A program made the position numbers and the translations under genes. A DNA stretch of 64,000 bases from Lutibaculum sp963816555 (GTDB taxonomy: Bacteria; Pseudomonadota; Alphaproteobacteria; Rhizobiales; Tepidamorphaceae). The notes beneath the pieces are model-generated. The model was not told the DNA's origin and ran no database searches. It saw nothing but the letters and a program-made list of their open reading frames with translations. The DNA lies in the NCBI GenBank assembly GCA_963816555.1, contig CAWFLD010000009.1:1-64000 (forward strand). The letters are read 5' to 3'. Each line of letters begins with the position of its first letter. The stretch's first letter is position 1. Shown piece after piece: positions 28,450 to 36,856 of this stretch.

Positions 28450-30036
28450 TTGCGCGACTTCCAGCAGCCCCGGCGCTCCTGCGCCTTCTCGACCCGCGGC
28501 ATGGCCGCGACCTCCCATCCGCTCGCCACGCTCGCCGCGGTCGAGACGCTGAAATCAGGCGGCAATGCCGTCGACGCAGCGGTCAGCGCCGTCGCCGTGC
28601 AGTGCGTGGTCGAGCCGCAGATGACGGCGATCGGCGGCGACTGCTTCGCCATTCTCGGCCTGCCGGACGGCCGGCTGAAGGGGCTCAACGGCTCGGGCCG
28701 CTCCGCCGCCGCGCTGACGCTCGACCGGGCGCACGAGGTCGACCCGCTGGCAATCCCGGAGGACCACGGGCTCGCGGTGACGGTGCCCGGCTGCGTCGAC
28801 GCCTGGGCGACGCTGCTCGCCGAGCACGGCACGATGGGCCTCGACCGGGCGCTGCGGCCGGCGATCGACGTCGCCGACGCGGGCTTCCCGATCTTCCCGC
28901 GCGTCGCCCGCGACTGGGCCGGCGAGGTCGAGAAGCTGAAGCGCGACGAGGGCGCGCGCCGGCACTACCTGAAGGCGGACGGCACCGCGCCGGCAGCCGG
29001 CGACGTCATGGCCATGCCGGCCCTGGCCGCCACGCTGCGCCGCATCGCCGAGCACGGCCCGGACGGCTTCTACAAGGGTGAGGTCGCCGAGGACATCGTG
29101 GCCGCGGTCGGCAAGCGCGGCGGGCTCCTGAGCCTCGACGACCTCGCGGCCGTCGAGTCGGAATGGGTCGAGCCGGTGCGGCGGCGCTACCGCGACGTCG
29201 AGGTCGTCGAGATGCCGCCGGCGACGCAAGGGATGATCGCGCTCCTGATGCTGTCGATCCTCGAGCGGTTCGACATGAAGCGGCTCGATCCCCTCGGCGC
29301 CGAGCGCTTCCACCTCGAGATGGAGGCCGCGCGCCTCGCCTACGCGGTGCGCGACCGGGTGCTGTGCGATCCCGAGACCGCCGACTGCACGGTCGACCAG
29401 GTGCTCGACGCGGCCTTCGTCGACGGCCTCGCCGCCCGCATCGATCCCGCCCGCAGGCTCAGCGACGTCGGGCCGGTGCATCCGAGCGGCACCGACACGG
29501 TCTACCTCACCGTCGTGGACGAGAACCGCATGGCGGTGTCGTTCATCAACTCGGTCTTCTCGGAGTTCGGCTCGGGCATCGTCGCGCCGCAGAGCGGCGT
29601 CGTGCTGCAGAACCGCGGCGCCGGCTTCGTGACGACGGAGGGTCACCCGAACGTGGCCGGACCGCGCAAGCGCCCGCTGCACACGCTGATCCCCGGCATG
29701 ATCCTGCGCGAGGGCCGCCCCTGGGCGAGCTTCGGCGTGATGGGCGGGCAGTACCAGGCCTGCGGTCACGCGCACGTCGTCGGCAACATGATCGACTACG
29801 GCATGGATCCCCAGGCGGCGATCGACTTCCCGCGGGCCTTCTTCAAGGGCGACGTGACGGAGCCGGAGACGACGGTGCCGGCGGCGACGCTTCAGGGCCT
29901 GCGCGAGCGCGGCCACGACGTCGTGCCGTCGGACGGGCCGCATGGCGGCGGCCAGGCGATCGTCATCGACGAGGCGCGGGGCGTGCTGATCGGCGGCTCC
30001 GACCCGCGCAAGGACGGCTGCGCGCTGGGGCTCTGA
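28450..30036 (+). CDS. Gamma-glutamyltransferase-family enzyme (cytoplasmic type)
   Basis: A 528-residue Ntn-hydrolase of the gamma-glutamyltransferase family. It starts near the mature N-terminus (RRSCAFSTRGMAATSHPLAT) with GGNAVDAAVSAVAVQCVVEP and IGGDCFAI. The autocleavage nucleophile position is a Thr in SGTDTVYLTVVDENRMAVSF, followed by INSVFSEFGSGIVAPQSGVV and KRPLHTLIPGMI. Unlike periplasmic glutathione-degrading GGT it has no signal peptide, so it is probably a cytoplasmic hydrolase of a gamma-glutamyl or related amide compound (oxamate amidohydrolase-like relatives exist). The start codon is taken as TTG 28450; no ATG is available before the conserved region. Confidence 0.85.
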   Translation: MRDFQQPRRSCAFSTRGMAATSHPLATLAAVETLKSGGNAVDAAVSAVAVQCVVEPQMTAIGGDCFAILGLPDGRLKGLNGSGRSAAALTLDRAHEVDPLAIPEDHGLAVTVPGCVDAWATLLAEHGTMGLDRALRPAIDVADAGFPIFPRVARDWAGEVEKLKRDEGARRHYLKADGTAPAAGDVMAMPALAATLRRIAEHGPDGFYKGEVAEDIVAAVGKRGGLLSLDDLAAVESEWVEPVRRRYRDVEVVEMPPATQGMIALLMLSILERFDMKRLDPLGAERFHLEMEAARLAYAVRDRVLCDPETADCTVDQVLDAAFVDGLAARIDPARRLSDVGPVHPSGTDTVYLTVVDENRMAVSFINSVFSEFGSGIVAPQSGVVLQNRGAGFVTTEGHPNVAGPRKRPLHTLIPGMILREGRPWASFGVMGGQYQACGHAHVVGNMIDYGMDPQAAIDFPRAFFKGDVTEPETTVPAATLQGLRERGHDVVPSDGPHGGGQAIVIDEARGVLIGGSDPRKDGCALGL

Positions 30037-30118
30037 GCGAGCCGCGCGGAGGCCCGCTCATGCTGGGCTTTCCTTGGCGGGCGCCACCTTGGCTGGCGTC
30101 AGGCGTCAACCCGGCGGA

Positions 30119-30442
30119 TCAGACGCTGCGGACGAGGCGGGACGGGGCGGACGGGGCCGGCTGGACGGTGCGGCCGTAGGTCTCGATGACGGTGGCGGGC
30201 GCTTCCCGCCGCTTGGTGCGCGTCTGCGGCATGTCGAGGCGCGTGGCGATGAGCTGGGCGATCAGCGGCGCGTAGCTGCCGCGGCCGCCGGCGGGCCGGC
30301 GCGGCTGGTCCTGCGGGCGGACGGCGGGCACCTTGGCGTGGACGGCGTCGCCTTCGGCAGGTCGCGCATCGCCACCCTCGCCGCTCGCATCGCGGCGGGC
30401 GGTCGGGGCGGCAGCTGCGGTTCTCGTCGGCTCGATCCTCAT
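30119..30442 (-). CDS. Small conserved-looking protein, unknown
   Basis: A 107-residue basic protein. The N-terminal half is Ala/Pro/Arg-rich and probably disordered. The C-terminal half has a compact segment, YAPLIAQLIATRLDMPQTRT followed by KRREAPATVIETYGR, which looks like one amphipathic helix plus a tail and which makes a real gene more likely than chance. The frame has a normal ATG at 30442 and lies between two plus-strand genes. Function unknown; a spurious frame in GC-rich DNA cannot be excluded. Confidence 0.5.
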   Translation of the reverse strand: MRIEPTRTAAAAPTARRDASGEGGDARPAEGDAVHAKVPAVRPQDQPRRPAGGRGSYAPLIAQLIATRLDMPQTRTKRREAPATVIETYGRTVQPAPSAPSRLVRSV

Positions 30443-30662
30443 GTCCCATCCCGATACAGGCGTTCATCCTTCATCAAGACTTCCGCAAGGATGATGCCAC
30501 GAGTCCCTGCCGGGGCTCCCGTGCGCCGGCCGAGACTTCTGTGCAAAACGCCGGCATGCTGCCAATCGTTCGGCGGACCTTCGCCCTTTGTTAACGTTCC
30601 GGCGACAGACTCGGCGCCGACGGGCGAGCGACCGTCCCATCCAACAGCCGGTATCTCAAGGA

Positions 30663-32363
30663 ATGGACGAGGCCATGCAGGGGGCCGACGCGGACGCCGC
30701 AGCAAGTTTTCGCCCCGCCGGCACGCTCGACATTCTCGATTCGGTGCACTGCGCCGTCTACCAGTGGAACATCGCCAGCGACGAGCTTCGCTGGAGCGCC
30801 AACGCCGCGCGGCTGTTCGGCGTGACGACGATCGAGCAGATCGACAGCGGCCGCCGCTTCGTGCGGCTGCTCGATCCCGCCGGCCCGCCCGGCCGCTATG
30901 ACGCGGTGATGCAGGGCGAAGCCCGCGACCACGGCCTCGGCGTGCCCTACCAGGTCATGTACCGGCTGGCGGGCGAGCGGGAGGGCCACGGCGCGGTCAT
31001 CGAGGATCTCGGCCGCTGGTATTCGGGCCCCGACGGCCGGCCCGCGGTGGCGCAGGGCCTCGTGCGCGTGCTCCAGTCGACCGGCGAGGCGGTCGCCTCC
31101 AGCGAATACGACATCCACACCGGCGCCTTCATGCGCCGCCGCTTCCTCGAGCTCGTCGCGACCTCGATCGAGGCGGCGCAGCGCGTGCGCGCCACCTGCG
31201 CGCTGGCGGTCGTCGCCATCGACCATCTCGGCATGTTCAACGACGCCTACGGCTACGAGGCCGCGGAGGACGTGATCGCCGGCGTCGCCAAGCGCATCGG
31301 CCGCCAGGTCCGCCGCGGCGACCAGATGGGGCGGCTGTCCGGCAACAAGATCGGCGTGCTGCTCAACTCCTGCAGCGAGTCGGACCTCCGGATCGCCGCC
31401 GAGCGCTTCGCCGGCGCCGTCGCGGTCGAGCCCCTGCCGACGCGCTCGGGCGCGGTCGGCGCCACGATCTCGATCGGCGGTGTCGTGCTGCCCCGCTATG
31501 GCCGCACCGCGGACGAGGCGCTGGCGCACGCGATGCAGGCGCTGAGCCAGGCACGCGCCCACTCGGCCGGCGGGCTGTCGCTCTACGAGCCGACGCCGGG
31601 CGCGGACGTGGCGCGCCGCCGCAACGCCGAGGTCTCGGCGGAGGTGATCGAGGCGCTGAACGCCAACCGCATCGTCTTCGCGCTGCAGCCGATCGTCGAC
31701 GCGGCGACCCGCGCCGTGGCCCATCACGAGGTGCTGTGCCGGCTGCGCCTGACGGACGGCAAGATCCTGAACGCGGCGGAGTTCATCGAGTCCGCCGAGC
31801 GGCTCGGCATCATCCGGCTGATCGACCAGCGGATGATGGACCTGACGCTCGCGGCGCTGTCGGACCGGCCGGACCTGAGCCTTGCGCTCAACGTCTCGGC
31901 GGCGAGCGTGCTCGACGGCACGTGGTTCGCCCGGCTCGCCTGCCACCTGCGCACCGACCGGGAGATGGCGCGGCGTCTGATGATCGAGGTCACGGAGACC
32001 GTCGCGATCGAGGATCTCGACCGGGCAGCCGACTTCGTCCAGGCGCTCCGCGACCTCGGCTGCAAGGTGGCGATCGACGATTTCGGCGCGGGCCACACCT
32101 CGTTCCGCAACCTGCGCTCGCTCGGCGCCGACGTCGTGAAGATCGACGGCTCGTTCGTCGACACGATCACCACGAACGAGGACACGCTGTTCTTCGTGCG
32201 CACGCTGATCGCGCTGGCGCGCCACCTCGGCCTCGGCACGGTGGCCGAGCGGGTGACGACGGAGGAGCAGGCGAAGATCCTGCAGGATGCCGGCGTCGAG
32301 CACCTGCAGGGCTATCTCGTCGGCAAGCCCGTGATCTACGAGCCGCCCCAAGCGGAGGGCTGA
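30663..32363 (+). CDS. PAS-like/degenerate GGDEF/EAL cyclic-di-GMP protein
   Basis: A 566-residue cytoplasmic protein. Residues about 20-140 form a PAS-like sensor (SVHCAVYQWNIASDELRWSA). The GGDEF domain (about 155-310) is degenerate: the signature reads LSGNKIGVLL instead of GGDEF, so cyclase activity is unlikely. The EAL domain (about 325-560) reads HHEVLCRL (EVL for EAL) but keeps LNVS, IEVTET, AIDDFGAGHTSF, VKIDGSFV, VAERV and QGYLVGKP, which carry the metal and catalytic residues, so c-di-GMP phosphodiesterase activity is plausible. Start ATG 30663 is used; ATG 30675 is an alternative with a better-spaced GGACGAGG. No transmembrane helix. Confidence 0.85.
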   Translation: MDEAMQGADADAAASFRPAGTLDILDSVHCAVYQWNIASDELRWSANAARLFGVTTIEQIDSGRRFVRLLDPAGPPGRYDAVMQGEARDHGLGVPYQVMYRLAGEREGHGAVIEDLGRWYSGPDGRPAVAQGLVRVLQSTGEAVASSEYDIHTGAFMRRRFLELVATSIEAAQRVRATCALAVVAIDHLGMFNDAYGYEAAEDVIAGVAKRIGRQVRRGDQMGRLSGNKIGVLLNSCSESDLRIAAERFAGAVAVEPLPTRSGAVGATISIGGVVLPRYGRTADEALAHAMQALSQARAHSAGGLSLYEPTPGADVARRRNAEVSAEVIEALNANRIVFALQPIVDAATRAVAHHEVLCRLRLTDGKILNAAEFIESAERLGIIRLIDQRMMDLTLAALSDRPDLSLALNVSAASVLDGTWFARLACHLRTDREMARRLMIEVTETVAIEDLDRAADFVQALRDLGCKVAIDDFGAGHTSFRNLRSLGADVVKIDGSFVDTITTNEDTLFFVRTLIALARHLGLGTVAERVTTEEQAKILQDAGVEHLQGYLVGKPVIYEPPQAEG

Positions 32364-32436
32364 AACGCCGGCAGCTGCGGCGGCGCCCGGTCGCGGGCGG
32401 GCACAGCGCGGCGCGCCGTGCCCGGCCGGCTCCCGG

Positions 32437-33030
32437 TCAGTCCTTCTTCGCCAGCTGGTCGAGCCGGCTCTGGACGTCGGCGAGCTGCTGGCGGAGCGTG
32501 TCGAGGTCGGCGTCGCTCGACCGGCTCTCGCGCGGCGCCCTCTCGCGCTGACCGCCGGCGGCGGGCGCCTCGCCCTCGCCGGTGAAGGGCGTGAACATCC
32601 GGAACGCGCGCTCGAACATCGCCATGTTGGAGCGAACCTGGTTCTCCATCGCGCCCATGGCGGTCGCGCCGAACGTCTTCGACATCTGCTCGCGGAACTT
32701 CTCCTGGTCGCGCGCCAGCGAGTTCATGGAGAAGTCGAGATAGCTCGGCACCAGCGTCTGCATCGAGTCGCCGTAGAAGCGGATCAGCTGGCGCAGGAAG
32801 TTGGTCGGCAGCAGGTGGCCGCCGCGGCTCTCCTGCTCGACGATGATCTGCGTGAGCACCGACCGCGTGATGTCCTCCTGCGACTTGGCGTCGACGACGA
32901 TGAAGTCCTCCTCGTCCTTCACCATCTTGGCTAGATCATCGAGGGTGACGTAGGTGCTCGTCCCCGTGTTGTAGAGACGGCGATTGGCATATTTCTTGAT
33001 GATCGTTGGCTGCTGCGCGTGTCGGGTCAT
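32437..33030 (-). CDS. phaR: Polyhydroxyalkanoate synthesis repressor PhaR
   Basis: A 197-residue regulator. The N-terminal DNA-binding domain is unmistakable: TIIKKYANRRLYNTGTSTYV then TLDDLAKMVKDEEDFIVVDA. The middle PHB-accumulation domain follows (VLTQIIVEQESRGGHLLPTN then FLRQLIRFYG), and the C-terminal tail ends in a coiled-coil-like helix LDTLRQQLADVQSRLDQLA. PhaR binds polyhydroxybutyrate granules, and when free it represses phasin and other PHA genes. ATG 33030 begins the conserved part; the open frame upstream belongs to the intergenic region. It is divergent from phaA, so its own operator probably lies in 33031-33303. Confidence 0.94.
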   Translation of the reverse strand: MTRHAQQPTIIKKYANRRLYNTGTSTYVTLDDLAKMVKDEEDFIVVDAKSQEDITRSVLTQIIVEQESRGGHLLPTNFLRQLIRFYGDSMQTLVPSYLDFSMNSLARDQEKFREQMSKTFGATAMGAMENQVRSNMAMFERAFRMFTPFTGEGEAPAAGGQRERAPRESRSSDADLDTLRQQLADVQSRLDQLAKKD

Positions 33031-33303
33031 TCGTCGCTCGCCGCTCCTCCAGGAGACCGCCGGCGAGCATCTCGCGGCGTCTCCAACCTCCAGCATGCCC
33101 AGTTTATGGACTTTTCGTTGCACCGGACAATGGTCTTGTGAGGCTGTCACGCGCGACGACCATCGTCCAGCACCTTTCTGAGGGTGACGTCCCCCCGACC
33201 GGTCGTTGTATAGTCCCGCCACGTTCGAATTCGGCCGAAGCCCGGGGCAACGGCCGCCAAAGAGAGGAATCGGGTGCCAGCACCCGGCAGGAGGTCTTCA
33301 GCC
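33031..33303. promoter_or_regulatory. Divergent phaR/phaA control region
   Basis: A 273-base gap between the divergent starts of phaR (33030, minus) and phaA (33304, plus). Promoters for both directions must lie here. A sequence TTGTATAGT at about 33205-33213 could be the -10 region of the phaA promoter, but no confident -35 or PhaR operator can be assigned by eye. A purine stretch AGAGAGGAATCGGG at 33260-33273 and CAGGAGG at 33288-33294 lie before the phaA ATG, the second being the likely ribosome binding site. Confidence 0.5.
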
Positions 33304-34485
33304 ATGGGTTCCAGTTCCGACGTGGTCATCGTCAGCGCCGCCCGCACGCCGGTCGGCTCGTTCAACGGCTCGCTGTCCGGCGTGCCTGCGTCATATTTGG
33401 GCACGGTCGCCATCCAGGCGGCACTCGAGCGGGCGAAGGTCGAGGCGGCCGAGGTCGGCGAGGTCGTGCTCGGCCAGATCCTGACCGCCGGCCAGGGGCA
33501 GAACCCGGCCCGCCAGGCCTCGATCGCCGCCGGCATCCCGGTCGAGACGCCGGCCTGGGGCATGAACCAGCTCTGCGGCTCCGGCCTCCGGGCGGTCGCG
33601 CTCGGCATGCAGCAGATCATGGACGGCTCGGCGTCGATCGTCGTCGCCGGCGGCCAGGAGTCGATGAGCCAGGCGCCGCACTGCGCCCATCTGCGCAACG
33701 GGCAGAAGATGGGCGACTTCAAGATGATCGACACGATGATCAAGGACGGCCTGTGGGACGCCTTCAACGGCTACCACATGGGCAACACCGCCGAGAACGT
33801 CGCCCGGCAGTGGCAGATCACGCGCGAGCAGCAGGACGAGTTCGCCGCGAAGTCGCAGAACAAGGCCGAGGCGGCGCGCCGCGACGGCCGCTTCAAGGAC
33901 GAGATCGCGCCGGTCACCATCAAGGGCCGCAAGGGCGACACGGTCGTCGAGCAGGACGAGTACATCCGCGAGGGCGTGACGGCGGAGAGCCTGAGCGGCC
34001 TGCGCCCCGCCTTCGACAAGGAAGGCACGGTGACGGCCGGCAACGCCTCGGGCATCAATGACGGCGCCGCCGCGGTCGTCCTGATGACGGCGGCGGAGGC
34101 GGAGCGCCGCGGCCTGACGCCGCTCGCCCGCATCGCCTCCTGGGCGACGGTCGGCGTCGATCCCGCGATCATGGGCACGGGCCCGATCCCGTCGACCCGC
34201 AAGGCGCTCGAGCGCGCCGGCTGGACGGTCGACGATCTCGAGCTCGTCGAGGCCAACGAGGCCTTCGCCGCGCAGGCCTGCGCGGTCAACAAGGAGCTCG
34301 GCCTCAACCCCGACATCGTCAACGTCAACGGCGGCGCGATCGCCATCGGCCACCCGATCGGCGCGTCCGGCGCGCGCGTGCTGACGACGCTGCTCTACGA
34401 GATGGGCCGCCGCGACGCGAAGAAGGGCCTCGCCACGCTCTGCATCGGCGGCGGCATGGGCGTCGCCATGTGCCTCGAGCGCTAG
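33304..34485 (+). CDS. phaA: Acetyl-CoA acetyltransferase (beta-ketothiolase)
   Basis: A 393-residue biosynthetic thiolase that joins two acetyl-CoA into acetoacetyl-CoA, the first step of polyhydroxybutyrate synthesis. Active-site residues are all present: nucleophile Cys91 in NQLCGSGLRAV, His350 in IAIGHPIGASGARV, and Cys380 in TLCIGGGMGVAM. NEAFAAQA is intact. Normal length. ATG 33304 follows CAGGAGG. phaB begins 117 bases downstream in the same direction and PhaR is encoded divergently, giving a compact PHB control and synthesis unit. No PHA synthase gene lies in the window. Confidence 0.96.
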   Translation: MGSSSDVVIVSAARTPVGSFNGSLSGVPASYLGTVAIQAALERAKVEAAEVGEVVLGQILTAGQGQNPARQASIAAGIPVETPAWGMNQLCGSGLRAVALGMQQIMDGSASIVVAGGQESMSQAPHCAHLRNGQKMGDFKMIDTMIKDGLWDAFNGYHMGNTAENVARQWQITREQQDEFAAKSQNKAEAARRDGRFKDEIAPVTIKGRKGDTVVEQDEYIREGVTAESLSGLRPAFDKEGTVTAGNASGINDGAAAVVLMTAAEAERRGLTPLARIASWATVGVDPAIMGTGPIPSTRKALERAGWTVDDLELVEANEAFAAQACAVNKELGLNPDIVNVNGGAIAIGHPIGASGARVLTTLLYEMGRRDAKKGLATLCIGGGMGVAMCLER

Positions 34486-34602
34486 GGCGACGGCCGGTCT
34501 CCGCAGGAAAAATCGGCCCGTCAGAATGGCCGAGACGAAGCGACCCCGCCGGCCACCGGCGGGGCGCGACCGAGGGAACAGTGAACACACAGGAGGGCTT
34601 CG

Positions 34603-35328
34603 ATGGGACGCGTCGCGCTGGTGACTGGGGGAACGCGGGGGATCGGCGAGGCGATCTCGACCGCATTGAAGGCGGCCGGCTATAGCGTCGCCGCGAACTA
34701 CGCGGGCAACACGGAGGCGGCCAAGGCCTTCACCGACAAGCACGGCATTCCGACCTTCCGCTGGGACGTCTCGAACCCGGAGGCCTGCGCCGACGGCATC
34801 TCGGCGGTCGAGGGCGAGCTCGGCCCGGTCGAGGTGCTCGTCAACAATGCCGGCATCACGCGCGACGGCATGTTCCACAAGATGAGCCACGAGAACTGGT
34901 CGGCGGTGATCAACACCAATCTCGGCTCGCTCTTCAACATGTGCCGCCCCGTCTGGGAGGGCATGCGCGAGCGCGGCTTCGGGCGGATCGTCAACATCTC
35001 CTCGATCAACGGCCAGAAGGGCCAGATGGGCCAGGTCAACTACTCCGCCGCCAAGGCCGGCGAGCTCGGCTTCACCAAGGCGCTGGCCCAGGAGGGCGCG
35101 CGCAAGGGGATCACCGTGAACGCGATCTGCCCCGGCTATATCGGCACCGAGATGGTGCGAGCGGTGCCGCAGGACGTGCTCGACAAGCAGATCATTCCGC
35201 AGATCCCGGTCGGCCGCCTCGGCGAACCCGAGGAGATCGCCCGCTGCGTCGTGTTCCTCGCGGCCGACGACGCCGGCTTCATCACCGGCTCGACCCTGAG
35301 CGCCAACGGCGGGCAGTACATCGTCTGA
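34603..35328 (+). CDS. phaB: Acetoacetyl-CoA reductase
   Basis: A 241-residue SDR enzyme reducing acetoacetyl-CoA to (R)-3-hydroxybutyryl-CoA with NADPH. The cofactor loop TGGTRGIGEAI is at 8-18, NNAG at 81-84, and catalytic Ser134, Tyr147 and Lys151 are in NISSINGQKGQMGQVNYSAA. The segment NISSINGQKGQMGQVNYSAA then KAGELGFTKALAQE is diagnostic of PhaB. The C-terminus STLSANGGQYIV is standard. ACACAGGAGG precedes the ATG. Forms an operon with phaA. Confidence 0.96.
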   Translation: MGRVALVTGGTRGIGEAISTALKAAGYSVAANYAGNTEAAKAFTDKHGIPTFRWDVSNPEACADGISAVEGELGPVEVLVNNAGITRDGMFHKMSHENWSAVINTNLGSLFNMCRPVWEGMRERGFGRIVNISSINGQKGQMGQVNYSAAKAGELGFTKALAQEGARKGITVNAICPGYIGTEMVRAVPQDVLDKQIIPQIPVGRLGEPEEIARCVVFLAADDAGFITGSTLSANGGQYIV

Positions 35329-35439
35329 CCGGTCGGCCGGCGCTGCGGCGATGCCGCGGCGCCGACGCTGGCGACGGCGACCGTTCGCGCCCATATGGTG
35401 GCCGATGCCCGGCAACCAGCGCGCGAGATCGCCAGCCCC

Positions 35440-36390
35440 ATGACGATAACCCTGATGATCGCCGGCGGGCTCGTCCTGCTTCTCGTCGGCGGCGAGTTCC
35501 TCGTGCGGGGCGCGGTGCTGCTCGCGCTGCGTCTCGGCGTGACGCCGCTCGTGGTGGGGCTGACCGTCGTCGGCTTCGGCACCTCGGCGCCGGAGCTCGC
35601 GACGAGCCTCGAGGCGGTGCACTCCGGCGCGCCCGGGATCGCGCTCGGCAACGTCGTCGGCTCGAACATCGCCAACGTCCTCCTCATCCTCGGCGCCACG
35701 GCCCTCGTCGCGCCGATACGCTGCGAATCGAACACCGCCATCCGCGACGGCATCCTGATGGTCGCGGCCGGCGTGCTGCTCGCCGGCCTCGCGCTCGGCG
35801 GGGTGCTGGGGCGGATGGAGGGCACCGTGCTCGTGCTCGCGCTGGCAGGGTACCTCGCCTATGTCTGGCGCGCCGAGCGGCAGAAGGCGGCGAAGGGGCT
35901 CGCCGCGGAGGGCGACGACGCGCCGACGCCGGAGCCGGGCCTCCTGCCGAAGCTGCGCGAGGCGGCGTTCCTGCTCGGCGGCCTCGTCGCGGTCGTCGCC
36001 GGCGGCCGGGTTCTCGTCGGCGGCGCGATCGACCTCGCCGAGCTCCTCGGCGTGTCCGACACGCTGATCGGCCTGACGGTCGTGGCGATCGGCACCTCGC
36101 TGCCGGAGCTCGCGACCTCGATGGCCGCCGCGATCCGCCGCCAGCCGGAGATCGCCTACGGCAACGTGGTCGGCTCCAACGTCTTCAACCTGCTGGGCAT
36201 CGCCGGCGTCACCGCCGCCAGCCAGCCGCTCGAGGTGTCGCCGGAGCTTCTCGCCTTCGACATCCCCTTCGTCATCGTGGTGATGGCGTGCATGGCGCTC
36301 TTCGCCCTCACCGGCGGCCGCATCAGCCGCGGCGAGGGTGCGGTGCTGCTCGCCTGCTATGCCGGCTACATGACGTTCCTGATCGTCTGA
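35440..36390 (+). CDS. Calcium/sodium antiporter (CaCA family, YrbG-like)
   Basis: A 316-residue inner-membrane cation exchanger with about ten helices in two inverted halves. Each half carries an alpha-repeat with the ion-binding residues: VGFGTSAPELATSLEAVHSG with GNVVGSNIANVLLILG, and VAIGTSLPELATSMAAAIRR with GNVVGSNVFNLLGIAG. The acidic cytoplasmic loop around 165-180 separates the halves. The family exports Ca2+ in exchange for Na+ or H+. ATG 35440 (MTITLMIAGG) begins the first helix and is preferred over the start 45 bases upstream. It stands alone between phaB and the cupin/gloB pair. Confidence 0.93.
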   Translation: MTITLMIAGGLVLLLVGGEFLVRGAVLLALRLGVTPLVVGLTVVGFGTSAPELATSLEAVHSGAPGIALGNVVGSNIANVLLILGATALVAPIRCESNTAIRDGILMVAAGVLLAGLALGGVLGRMEGTVLVLALAGYLAYVWRAERQKAAKGLAAEGDDAPTPEPGLLPKLREAAFLLGGLVAVVAGGRVLVGGAIDLAELLGVSDTLIGLTVVAIGTSLPELATSMAAAIRRQPEIAYGNVVGSNVFNLLGIAGVTAASQPLEVSPELLAFDIPFVIVVMACMALFALTGGRISRGEGAVLLACYAGYMTFLIV

Positions 36391-36407
36391 CGCGCCGCGC
36401 GGCGACG

Positions 36408-36854
36408 CTAGCGCTGCCCCGGTGCCCATCCGGGCGGCGCCATCTCGAAGCCCTCGAACCGGAAGCCCGGGGCGACCGTGCAGGAGACGAGCGTCCAGCG
36501 GCCGAGGCTGCGCGCCGCCTGCCAGGCGTTCTCGGGGACGACGACCTGCGGCTCCTCGCCGGAGACGAGGTCGGGGCCCAGGACATGCGCCTCCTGCGTC
36601 GCGCCGTCGGCGGAGAGCCGGAGGTCGAGCGGCGCCCCGGCGTGGTAGAGCCAGATCTCGGCCGCGTCGACGCGGTGCCAGTGCGACGCCTCCCCCTCGG
36701 CCAGCAGGTAGTGGATCGCCGTGGACCGGGCGCGGCCGTCCGGGCCTTCCACGTCGCGGAAGGTCTCGCGGAAGTGGCCGCCCTCGGGGTGCGGCTCGAG
36801 CTTCAGGAGACGGACGATCTCGTCGGCCGGCAGGGTGGAGATGTCGGCCGCCAT
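36408..36854 (-). CDS. Cupin protein of the DUF985 type
   Basis: A 148-residue cupin_5 (DUF985) protein. It starts MAADISTLPADEIVRLLKLE, with PHPEGGHFRETFRD and the pattern STAIHYLLAEGEASHWHRVD with AEIWLYHAG, followed by VPENAWQAARSLGRWTLVSC and TVAPGFRFEGFEM. These are strongly conserved in the family, which is often predicted to bind a metal and a sugar-like ligand but has no proven function. Its start is only 2 bases after the gloB stop, so the two genes are co-transcribed. Confidence 0.88.
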   Translation of the reverse strand: MAADISTLPADEIVRLLKLEPHPEGGHFRETFRDVEGPDGRARSTAIHYLLAEGEASHWHRVDAAEIWLYHAGAPLDLRLSADGATQEAHVLGPDLVSGEEPQVVVPENAWQAARSLGRWTLVSCTVAPGFRFEGFEMAPPGWAPGQR

Positions 36855-36856
36855 CT

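Noticed and set aside
35338..35366. Imperfect GC hairpin after phaB as a terminator
   Set aside because: Mismatched stem and no T-tract; such hairpins are expected by chance at this GC content.
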